NCBI GenBank assembly: GCA_037137575.1
Contig: JBAXKB010000038.1
Location: 1 to 10,197, forward strand
DNA: 10,197 nt
Source of the DNA: UBA5976 sp037137575
GTDB lineage: Bacteria > Actinomycetota > Actinomycetes > S36-B12 > UBA5976
Reading direction: 5' to 3'
Position 1 is the stretch's first letter. Each line of letters begins with the position of its first letter. The notes beneath the pieces are model-generated. The model had not been told where the DNA came from, searched no databases, and saw only the letters and a list, made by a program, of their open reading frames with translations. Shown here one piece after another: positions 1 to 6,157 of the stretch. The position numbers and the translations under genes were made by a program.

Positions 1-120
1 GCAATGGGCGGGGGAATGGGCGGAAACATTGATTCAGCTCTAACCACTACGAGCATGAGCGTGGATTACTTGAAGTTTTACTCGGTTAACGGTGTCGGCA
101 AGGTCACGCTTACTCCGTAG
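1..120 (+). CDS. C-terminal end of a probable family 16 glycoside hydrolase (5' end outside window)
   Basis: An open frame enters from the left edge and stops at TAG 118-120, leaving 39 residues. The visible pattern is a glycine-rich stretch (AMGGGMGGNIDSAL), then SMSVDYLKFYSV. Family 16 glycoside hydrolases (laminarinase and beta-glucanase type) usually end this way: a final strand with a 'NLAMGG...GG.ID' segment followed by 'M.VDYVRVY'. If so, the protein is a secreted or surface beta-glucan-degrading enzyme, and this is only the last strand of its jelly-roll fold. The catalytic ExDxxE motif lies outside the window and cannot be checked. A short tail (NGVGKVTLTP) follows the final strand, with no further domain. 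The family call rests on recall of a short motif, so it is moderate. The gene is unrelated to the arginine operon downstream. Confidence 0.55.
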   Translation, partial: AMGGGMGGNIDSALTTTSMSVDYLKFYSVNGVGKVTLTP

Positions 121-137
121 CCGGGCGATTGCGGGTT

Positions 138-165
138 TATTGGGTTTCTCTCTAGGAACCCAATA
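138..165 (+). terminator. Stem-loop between the upstream gene and the arg promoter, possible terminator
   Basis: Bases 138-148 can pair with 155-165 to give an 11-bp stem (one G-T wobble) around a 6-base loop. The core arms are ATTGGGTT and AACCCAAT. It begins 17 bases after the upstream stop codon and lies before the arg -10 element, so it fits the 3' end of the upstream transcript. It lacks a run of T after the stem, so it is not a textbook intrinsic terminator. Actinobacterial terminators often lack the T tract. Confidence 0.45.
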
Positions 166-184
166 TCAGATTGCTAATTTCCTA

Positions 185-213
185 AGTTATGCATTTATGC
201 ATAACTATGTATA
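185..213 (+). promoter_or_regulatory. ArgR operator (ARG box cluster) upstream of argC
   Basis: Three ARG-box-like half-sites lie in a row: TATGCAT at 188-194, ATGCATA at 197-203 and ATGTATA at 207-213. The first two form a perfect inverted repeat, arms AGTTATGCAT (185-194) and ATGCATAACT (197-206), separated by TT. The second and third form an 18-bp box, TATGCATAACTATGTATA (196-213), which matches 12 of the 14 specified positions of the E. coli consensus TNTGNATWWWWATNCANA. ArgR hexamers bind such boxes in the presence of arginine. The operon encodes its own ArgR, and the site runs from the expected -35 region into the -10 element, so repression by blocking RNA polymerase is the simplest reading. 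Binding itself is inferred. Confidence 0.75.
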
Positions 214-215
214 AT
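210..215 (+). promoter_or_regulatory. -10 element of the arg operon promoter, probably giving a leaderless transcript
   Basis: TATAAT is a perfect -10 hexamer. Only 6 bases separate it from the ATG at 222, so transcription should start at or within a base or two of the start codon. The argC mRNA would then have essentially no 5' leader. No convincing Shine-Dalgarno sequence precedes the ATG, which agrees. No good -35 hexamer is seen at 16-18 bp spacing (TTATGC at 187-192 is the nearest), and that area is occupied by ArgR half-sites. Confidence 0.65.
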
Positions 216-221
216 TGAGAA

Positions 222-1253
222 ATGACAACTGTAGCAATTGCGGGCGCATCGGGTTATGCCGGCGCAGAACTCATACGCTTAATCCACGCCCATCCGTCAT
301 TTGAATTAACTGCAATTACTGCTGGTTCGCAAGCAGGTGAGCGGCTAGCGCAAGTTCACCCACAATTTTGTGCGCAAACTGACTTAGCTGACTTAATTTT
401 TGCCCAAACAACTGCCCAAGCACTTGCCGGCGCTGATCTAGTTTTTCTAGCGCTGCCACATGGCACTTCTGGCGCGTTAATCGCCGACTTACCAAGTTCA
501 GTAAAGCTTGTCGATCTTGGCGCGGACTATCGGCTGACCGATGCAACGCAGTGGGAAAAGTATTACGGGGGATTTTATGCAGGTTCGTTTGTTTACGGTC
601 TACCTGAACTGCCTGGTCGTAGAGCACAAATCGCAGCGAGCACGAAAATTGCAAACCCTGGGTGCTTTGCCACAGCAATTGAGTTGAGTTTGGCTCCGCT
701 TATCGCCAGTGGACTAGTCGATGCAAGTGATGCGGTTATTGTGGCAGCTTCCGGAACGTCAGGAGCTGGTCGTCGAGCCACCGCAAACTTACTTGCAAGT
801 GAGATTGCTGGTTCTATTTCTGCCTACAAAGTCGGGGGAACCCATCAGCACACTGCCGAAATTGAACAAGAATTACAAAACCTGACTGATTCAAAAGTTG
901 CGGTTAACTTCACGCCTATGCTCGCTCCGATGCCTCGAGGCATCTTGGCCACCATCAGTGTTAAGTCTTCGGTATCTGAAAGTGAATTACGGACAGTTTT
1001 AGCCAGTGCCTATGAAGCTGAACCATTCGTTCAACTGTTGCCGCAGGGACAACTTCCGGCAACAGCAGCAACGCTTGGCAGCAACGCAGTGCACTTGCAA
1101 GTCGCTAAAGACGATCGCACCAGTCGTGTCACCATCATTGCTGCGATAGACAATCTGATTAAAGGTGCATCTGGCCAAGCGGTACAAAATGCCAACTTGA
1201 TGTTTGGCTACGGCGAAACTGCTGGTCTTACTGCAATTGGCATTGCTCCATGA
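222..1253 (+). CDS. argC: N-acetyl-gamma-glutamyl-phosphate reductase
   Basis: ArgC carries out the NADPH-dependent reduction of N-acetylglutamyl 5-phosphate to N-acetylglutamate 5-semialdehyde, the third step of ornithine synthesis, in the cytosol. The protein has 343 residues, normal for the single-domain family. The N-terminal dinucleotide-binding motif GASGYAGAEL is at residues 8-17, and LALPHGTS is at about 76-83. The catalytic cysteine is Cys148 in NPGCFATA, and a conserved histidine region GGTHQHTAEIEQ spans 206-217. It is the first gene of the arg operon and its stop overlaps the argJ start (ATGA). The ATG at 222 is chosen because it starts exactly where the Rossmann strand should and sits just after the -10 element. 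With no ribosome-binding site visible, translation is probably leaderless. Control is by the operator at 185-213. Confidence 0.97.
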   Translation: MTTVAIAGASGYAGAELIRLIHAHPSFELTAITAGSQAGERLAQVHPQFCAQTDLADLIFAQTTAQALAGADLVFLALPHGTSGALIADLPSSVKLVDLGADYRLTDATQWEKYYGGFYAGSFVYGLPELPGRRAQIAASTKIANPGCFATAIELSLAPLIASGLVDASDAVIVAASGTSGAGRRATANLLASEIAGSISAYKVGGTHQHTAEIEQELQNLTDSKVAVNFTPMLAPMPRGILATISVKSSVSESELRTVLASAYEAEPFVQLLPQGQLPATAATLGSNAVHLQVAKDDRTSRVTIIAAIDNLIKGASGQAVQNANLMFGYGETAGLTAIGIAP

Positions 1254-2404
1254 GTGTTACTTTTCCAAAAGGGTTTGTCGCGGCAGGAGTTGCAGCGGGC
1301 TTAAAAGCCTCTGGTAATCCTGATGTAGCGCTTGTTGTAAACACAGGTGTCACCAATGTTGCTGCAGGCGTATTTACATCGAATCGCATCAAAGCGGCGC
1401 CAGTGCTTTGGACGCAACAGTGCTTAACCGGTGGAGCGTTCAAAGCTGTCGTTCTCAATTCGGGTGGCGCAAATGCCTGCACTGGGCCAGCTGGTTTTGC
1501 CGATACTCATCACACTGCTGAACTTGTTGCAGAGTTACTTGAAGTGGGCGCTATTGAAGTCGCAGTTTGTTCGACTGGCTTAATTGGCAAACGGCTACCA
1601 ATGGAAAACCTGCTAAGTGGCATTCGTGATGCGCATTCGAATCTTTCTGCAAGTGGCGGAGCTGACGCTGCTACGGCAATCATGACCACAGATTCAGTTT
1701 CAAAAACTGTCACTTTTGAGTCACCGGTTGGTTGGCGAATCGGCGGGATGGCTAAAGGCGCTGGAATGTTAGCGCCAGGGCTTGCCACCATGCTGGTTGT
1801 ACTCACTACTGATGCCGTGATCAATCAAAAAGATGCGGATACTGCGCTACGCCAGGCCACTCGAGTAAGTTTCGATCGCATCGATTCCGACGGCTGCATG
1901 TCAACCAATGACACAGTTCTGCTTTTAGCATCCGGCTCAAGTGAAAACGTTGCAGAAGTATCAGAGTTCACGGCTGCGTTGACTGAAATTTGTTTGGATT
2001 TGGCTCATCAGTTAATTGCTGATGCGGAAGGCTCAACCAAAGATATCAAAATTGTCGTTACCTCCGCAGCAAGTGAGCAGGACGCTGTTGAAGTTGCTCG
2101 CACTGTTTCCAGAAGCAACTTATTGAAGTGTGCAATTCACGGTGAAGATCCAAACTGGGGTCGCGTTCTTTCCGCAATCGGAACAACTGCGGCTACTTTT
2201 GAACCTGATGGCATAGATGTTGATTTCAATGGTGTTGCTGTGTGTCGGTTCGGATCAGCCTTGCCGATTGAACCTGAAGTCGATCTTTCAGCACGTGTCG
2301 TTGAGATCGAGATCTCTCTAAATTCGGGCACTGCAACTGCAACGCTTTGGACTAATGACCTAAGCGCAATGTATGTTCACGAGAATTCGGCATATTCAAC
2401 TTGA
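1250..2404 (+). CDS. argJ: Glutamate N-acetyltransferase / amino-acid acetyltransferase (ornithine acetyltransferase)
   Basis: ArgJ transfers the acetyl group from N-acetylornithine to glutamate, releasing ornithine and regenerating N-acetylglutamate, so the pathway is cyclic. Bifunctional forms also use acetyl-CoA; which type this is cannot be told from sequence alone. The 384-residue precursor cleaves itself into two chains. The cleavage motif KGAGMLAPGLATML is at 169-182, so the break should fall between Ala179 and Thr180 (codon 1787-1789), with Thr180 becoming the nucleophile. Other family marks are NSGGANACTG (70-79), CSTGLIG (107-113), the HGEDPNWGR segment and the ending HENSAYS. Its ATG overlaps the argC stop by 4 bases and no clear ribosome-binding site is seen, so translational coupling to argC is likely. 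The stop codon overlaps the TTG start of argB. Confidence 0.97.
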   Translation: MSVTFPKGFVAAGVAAGLKASGNPDVALVVNTGVTNVAAGVFTSNRIKAAPVLWTQQCLTGGAFKAVVLNSGGANACTGPAGFADTHHTAELVAELLEVGAIEVAVCSTGLIGKRLPMENLLSGIRDAHSNLSASGGADAATAIMTTDSVSKTVTFESPVGWRIGGMAKGAGMLAPGLATMLVVLTTDAVINQKDADTALRQATRVSFDRIDSDGCMSTNDTVLLLASGSSENVAEVSEFTAALTEICLDLAHQLIADAEGSTKDIKIVVTSAASEQDAVEVARTVSRSNLLKCAIHGEDPNWGRVLSAIGTTAATFEPDGIDVDFNGVAVCRFGSALPIEPEVDLSARVVEIEISLNSGTATATLWTNDLSAMYVHENSAYST

Positions 2405-3279
2405 TCAGCCATTTAACTCCTCAGCAAAAGGCCACAGTTCTCGTTGAGGCCTTGCCTTGGCTTGAGCGTTTTCGCAATGCCACCATAGTCATCAAATTCG
2501 GTGGCAATGCAATGGTCAATGATGAGTTGCTTGAAGCTTTCGCAGCTGACATCGCATACTTGCGCTTAAGTGGGCTGTGCCCAGTGGTCGTGCATGGTGG
2601 TGGGCCGCAGATTTCTGCCGAGTTACAGGCACGTGGTCTTGTAAGTGAGTTTGTGGGCGGTTATCGAGTAACTACTGCCGAAACCATGACTGTGGTGCGT
2701 GATGTTTTGGTGAACGAAGTCCAGAACCAGTTAGTGCAGCTAATCAACCAGCACGGTGATTTCGCTGTGGGAGTGTGTGGAGATCAAGGCAGTTTGTTAA
2801 CCGCTGCGCGTCGTGAGGCTTTAGTGGATGGAAACCTTGTTGACATCGGCTTCGTTGGCGATGTGACTCGCGTGAATCCTGATTCGCTTCTTAAGATTAT
2901 TGAAAGCGGACAAGTTCCAGTTGTTTCAACGATTGCCTTGGATGAAGCAGGCAATTTATATAACGTGAATGCCGATACGGCAGCTTCAGCAATCGCAGTG
3001 GCTCTAAATGCCAAAAAATTTGTTGTTCTGACCGATGTTGCTGGACTTTATCGTAATTGGCCAGATACCAGCGACCTGATTTCGCAAATTACGGTGAGCG
3101 AACTCGAACCATTGATCGCCAAACTTGAAACTGGCATGGTTCCCAAGATGGAAGCTTGTTTACGCGCGGTAACTCAAGGTATCCCTCAGGCGACAATCGT
3201 TGATGGCCGTCAAGAACACTGCGTGTTACTGGAAGTGTTTACCGATGAAGGCGTTGGCACAATGGTGGTGCCTGGATGA
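2401..3279 (+). CDS. argB: Acetylglutamate kinase, arginine-sensitive architecture
   Basis: ArgB phosphorylates N-acetylglutamate with ATP, the second and often rate-controlling step. The protein has 292 residues and the amino-acid kinase fold. Visible motifs are IKFGGNAM (31-38, Lys32 for phosphate binding), HGGGPQI (65-71), NVNADTAAS (188-196) and GMVPKMEA (245-252, Lys249 at the active site). An N-terminal helix of about 25 residues precedes the first strand, and the C-terminus carries DGR..H..LLE.FT..G.GTM. Together these are typical of the hexameric, arginine-inhibited kinases rather than the short E. coli type, so feedback inhibition is inferred. The start is TTG at 2401, overlapping the argJ stop as TTGA. 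No ATG occurs between it and the GGNAM motif, and the N-terminus MISHLTPQQKA aligns with the family. Confidence 0.96.
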   Translation: MISHLTPQQKATVLVEALPWLERFRNATIVIKFGGNAMVNDELLEAFAADIAYLRLSGLCPVVVHGGGPQISAELQARGLVSEFVGGYRVTTAETMTVVRDVLVNEVQNQLVQLINQHGDFAVGVCGDQGSLLTAARREALVDGNLVDIGFVGDVTRVNPDSLLKIIESGQVPVVSTIALDEAGNLYNVNADTAASAIAVALNAKKFVVLTDVAGLYRNWPDTSDLISQITVSELEPLIAKLETGMVPKMEACLRAVTQGIPQATIVDGRQEHCVLLEVFTDEGVGTMVVPG

Positions 3280-4448
3280 GTATGCAGGAATCTTTAACTC
3301 ATTGGGATGCCACCATGATGGCAACGTATGGCATACCTGCTCTGGTTTTAGTTAATGGCAAGAATGCAACAGTTTGGGATGTTGATGGAAATTCGTACAT
3401 CGACTTTCTGGCTGGTATTGCAGTTAACAGTTTGGGTCACGCTCATCCCGAATTGGTTCAAGCGGTTAGCGAACAAGTTGCCACACTTGGGCACACAAGT
3501 AATTTTGTGGCCCATCCGCAGGTTTTAAAATTAGCGAAGCGCCTTGTTGATTTAACACATCCAAGTGCTCGAGTATTTTTCTGTAACTCCGGTGCTGAAG
3601 CTAATGAAGCCGCTATAAAAATTTCGCGCCGAACTGGCCGAACTCACATCGTTAGTCTTGAGGGGAGTTTCCATGGCCGCACTACCGGAGCGCTTTCCGT
3701 CACAGGTCAGAGCGCAAAATCTGGGCCGTTTCTTCCGTTGTTGCCAGATGTGACTTTTATTGGACCAAATGATGTCGCCGCACTTCGCGAAACTGTAACA
3801 ACCGAAACGGCTGCGCTGTGGCTGGAGCCAATTTTAGGTGAGGGCGGCGTAATACCGCTGACAAATGCGTACCTGCAGGCCGCTCGTCAAGTTTGTAATG
3901 AAACTGGCGCATTGCTTGTTGTTGACGAAGTTCAAACTGGGATCGCCCGAACTGGCACTATGTTCGCCTATGAGCAGGCAGGAATACTGCCTGACATTTT
4001 GCTTTTAGCAAAAGGACTTGGCGGGGGATTGCCGATTGGTGCTTGCATTGGATTCGGACCTGCAGCAACACTATTAACGGCTGGGCAGCACGGAACAACT
4101 TTTGGCGGTAACCCAATCTCGTGCGCAGCAGCTAATGCTGTTCTCGATGTGGTGGCCAAAGAAAGTTTGCAAGAGCGAGCATTGAAGATTGAACAAGTTA
4201 TCCGAAACTTTCTAGTGAGTTGTGATGGTGTGCAAGAAATTCGTGGCGCAGGAGCCATGCTTGGCATCGTGCTGACCGCAGATTTTGGCCCGAATGTTGT
4301 TAGTGCTGCTCGTGATCTTGGTTTGATTACGAATAGTCCGCTACCGAACGTGCTGCGAATTGTTCCACCACTGACAATCACTGATTCTGAACTAAACCAG
4401 GGTCTTGAAATTTTGAAAACCGCAATACTTCAAGCGTGGAAGGTGTAA
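3276..4448 (+). CDS. argD: Acetylornithine aminotransferase (class III, PLP-dependent)
   Basis: ArgD moves an amino group from glutamate to N-acetylglutamate semialdehyde, giving N-acetylornithine. Relatives can also act on succinyl-diaminopimelate in lysine synthesis. The length of 390 residues is normal. Motifs in order are GIAVNSLGHAHP (47-58), NSGAEANEAAIK (104-115) for PLP phosphate binding, SFHGRT (131-136), EPILGEGG (184-191), VVDEVQTG (215-222, Asp217 contacting the PLP ring nitrogen) and LLAKGLGGGLPIG (243-255, Lys246 forming the Schiff base). The ATG overlaps the argB stop as ATGA. A second in-frame ATG at 3282 would drop only two residues. In many actinobacteria the next gene is argF; here argR starts 2 bases after the argD stop. 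Confidence 0.96.
   Translation: MSMQESLTHWDATMMATYGIPALVLVNGKNATVWDVDGNSYIDFLAGIAVNSLGHAHPELVQAVSEQVATLGHTSNFVAHPQVLKLAKRLVDLTHPSARVFFCNSGAEANEAAIKISRRTGRTHIVSLEGSFHGRTTGALSVTGQSAKSGPFLPLLPDVTFIGPNDVAALRETVTTETAALWLEPILGEGGVIPLTNAYLQAARQVCNETGALLVVDEVQTGIARTGTMFAYEQAGILPDILLLAKGLGGGLPIGACIGFGPAATLLTAGQHGTTFGGNPISCAAANAVLDVVAKESLQERALKIEQVIRNFLVSCDGVQEIRGAGAMLGIVLTADFGPNVVSAARDLGLITNSPLPNVLRIVPPLTITDSELNQGLEILKTAILQAWKV
4438..4445 (+). promoter_or_regulatory. Ribosome-binding site that places the argR start
   Basis: GGAAGGTG, embedded in the last codons of argD, contains AGGTG, complementary to the 16S 3' end, 5 bases before the ATG at 4451. This favours ATG 4451 over the in-frame GTG at 4436, which lies upstream of or within this site. 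Confidence 0.6.
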
Positions 4449-4450
4449 CC

Positions 4451-4939
4451 ATGACAACTCGCACAGCAAGACTGCATAAAATCGCACAAATCGTAGCCGC
4501 TCATCAGGTTTCATCTCAGGCGGAACTTGTACATCTGCTCTCTGAAGATGGGATCTCAGTTACCCAGGCCACGCTTAGTCGCGATTTAGACATTCTCGGC
4601 GCACTTAAGGTGCACGGCGTTGATGGAACTAGTTTCTATGCGATACCTGAAGACAGCACTGGTGAGCTACCCAGCAAAGACACCACACGTGTAGCACGCG
4701 CACTAGGTGACCTGATGGCTACCGTTACACACTCAGGGAATATTGTGGTACTCAGAACTCCACCAGGTGCTGCAAGTTATTTAGCTTCAGCACTTGATCG
4801 TGGAGATCTAGATTCGGTAATTGGAACGATAGCTGGGGATGACACAGTGCTCGTAATTACCCGAGATCCAAATGGTGGGGCACAAGTTTCCCAGCAATTA
4901 ACAGAGTTAGCCGGACAATTCCGGTCGAGTAAGTCGTAA
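4451..4939 (+). CDS. argR: Arginine repressor
   Basis: ArgR is the arginine-dependent transcriptional repressor of arginine synthesis, which works as a hexamer. The chosen start gives 162 residues, within the usual 150-170. The N-terminal winged helix-turn-helix domain covers about 1-65, with the recognition region ISVTQATLSRDLDILG (35-50) including the family signature SRDL. The C-terminal oligomerisation and arginine-binding domain covers about 85-158, with GTIAGDDTVLV (125-135); its acidic pair is in the place where the family contacts arginine. Its likely target in this window is the operator at 185-213, making a negative feedback loop on its own operon. A GTG start at 4436 would add five residues (MEGVT) and overlap argD; it is less likely because of the ribosome-binding site at 4438-4445. 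A 21-base gap separates it from argG. Confidence 0.95.
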   Translation: MTTRTARLHKIAQIVAAHQVSSQAELVHLLSEDGISVTQATLSRDLDILGALKVHGVDGTSFYAIPEDSTGELPSKDTTRVARALGDLMATVTHSGNIVVLRTPPGAASYLASALDRGDLDSVIGTIAGDDTVLVITRDPNGGAQVSQQLTELAGQFRSSKS

Positions 4940-4949
4940 GAAATTAACT

Positions 4950-4955
4950 AAGGAG
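4950..4955 (+). promoter_or_regulatory. Strong ribosome-binding site for argG
   Basis: AAGGAG is followed by five A residues and then GTG at 4961. It is the clearest Shine-Dalgarno sequence in the operon and supports the GTG start. It lies in the largest gap of the operon (21 bases), so argG is probably initiated independently of argR rather than by coupling. Confidence 0.75.
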
Positions 4956-4960
4956 AAAAA

Positions 4961-6157
4961 GTGGCAGAGCGCGTAGTCCTTGCTTATTCAGGCGGTTTGG
5001 ACACATCAGTAGGTATTGGCTGGATTGCAGAAGCAACTGGCGCCGAAGTCATTGCTTGCGCAGTTGACGTCGGCCAAGACGGTGAAGACCTAGAGGTAAT
5101 TCGCGAGCGTGCTCTTGCTTGTGGCGCGGTTGAGGCCGAAGTTGCTGACGCTCGTGAAGAGTTTGCCGACGAGTACTGCCTGCCAGCTTTGAAAGCCAAC
5201 GCGCTTTATATGGACCGCTATCCATTGGTATCTGCACTATCGCGTCCAGTAATCGTTAAGCACTTAGTTGACGCAGCGAGAAAACACGGCGCAACTATCG
5301 TGGCGCATGGCTGCACCGGCAAAGGTAACGACCAGGTTCGTTTCGAAGTCGGTATCCAGAATCTGGCACCTGATATCAAGTGCATCGCACCCGTGCGCGA
5401 CTTAGCGCTGACTCGCGACAAAGCTATCGAATATGCCGAAAAGCATGACCTGCCAATCGATGTAAATAAAAAATCACCGTACTCAATTGACCAAAATGTT
5501 TGGGGCAAGGCAGTTGAGACTGGTTTCCTTGAAGACATCTGGAACGCGCCAATTGAAGATCTTTACACCTATTCGCAAGACCCGACTATTTCACGTCCTG
5601 TTGATGAAGTGACAATCACTTTTGATCAGGGCAAGCCAGTTGCAATAGATGGCAAACCAGTCACCATGCTTCAGGCAATCGAGATTCTGAATCAACGCGC
5701 CGGCGCCCAAGGCGTTGGACGTCTAGACATGGTTGAGGATCGACTAGTTGGCATCAAGAGCCGCGAAGTCTACGAAGCGCCAGGTGCACTTGCGCTTATC
5801 ACTGCGCATCAAGAGCTAATGAACGTCACAGTCGAGCGCGACCTTGCCAGGTTCACCCGTCAGAGTGAACAGCGTTGGGGCGAGTTGGTTTATGACGGCC
5901 TCTGGTTTAGTCCACTTCGTCGCGCATTGTCTAACTTCTTTGACGAAGTGAACAGTGTTGTTACGGGCGATGTCCGTTTAGCGATGAATGGCGGACGCGC
6001 TTGGGTAACTGGTCGTCGTAGTCCACAGTCACTTTACGATTTTGATTTAGCTACCTACGACACCGGAGACACATTCGATCAGTCGCTGGCTAAGGGCTTC
6101 GTTGATCTTTGGGGTCTGCCAAGCAAGATTGCGGCAAGGCGTGATCTAAAACTATGA
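4961..6157 (+). CDS. argG: Argininosuccinate synthase
   Basis: ArgG joins citrulline and aspartate, with ATP cleaved to AMP and pyrophosphate, to make argininosuccinate. The 398 residues match the short (type 1) bacterial form. The N-terminal ATP-pyrophosphatase loop AYSGGLDTS is at 8-16. AHGCTGKGNDQVRFE (115-129) forms the substrate and nucleotide site, and ENKSPYSID-like residues (NKKSPYSID) follow with the conserved citrulline-binding region. Start is GTG at 4961 behind AAGGAG, giving MAERVVLAYSGGLDTS, which agrees with family N-termini. The stop overlaps the argH ATG by 4 bases. Citrulline must come from an ornithine carbamoyltransferase encoded elsewhere, since none is in this window. 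Confidence 0.97.
   Translation: MAERVVLAYSGGLDTSVGIGWIAEATGAEVIACAVDVGQDGEDLEVIRERALACGAVEAEVADAREEFADEYCLPALKANALYMDRYPLVSALSRPVIVKHLVDAARKHGATIVAHGCTGKGNDQVRFEVGIQNLAPDIKCIAPVRDLALTRDKAIEYAEKHDLPIDVNKKSPYSIDQNVWGKAVETGFLEDIWNAPIEDLYTYSQDPTISRPVDEVTITFDQGKPVAIDGKPVTMLQAIEILNQRAGAQGVGRLDMVEDRLVGIKSREVYEAPGALALITAHQELMNVTVERDLARFTRQSEQRWGELVYDGLWFSPLRRALSNFFDEVNSVVTGDVRLAMNGGRAWVTGRRSPQSLYDFDLATYDTGDTFDQSLAKGFVDLWGLPSKIAARRDLKL

Noticed and set aside
187..202. Tandem TTATGCAT repeat as a mobile-element end or CRISPR-like repeat
   Set aside because: There are only two copies, there is no transposase or spacer structure nearby, and the repeat is better explained as ArgR half-sites.
316..678. 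A 120-residue minus-strand open frame inside argC
   Set aside because: It lies antisense to the ArgC coding region with its conserved motifs and has no ribosome-binding site or family resemblance.
3968..4381. A 137-residue open frame on the minus strand inside argD
   Set aside because: It is fully antisense to a well-conserved enzyme region, has low-complexity composition rich in Ser, Ala and Pro, and shows no recognisable motif. It is a shadow of argD codon use.
4436..4450. GTG 4436 as the argR start, overlapping argD by 13 bases
   Set aside because: The ribosome-binding site GGAAGGTG at 4438-4445 falls downstream of it and is correctly spaced for ATG 4451, and the added MEGVT is not part of the conserved winged-helix start.
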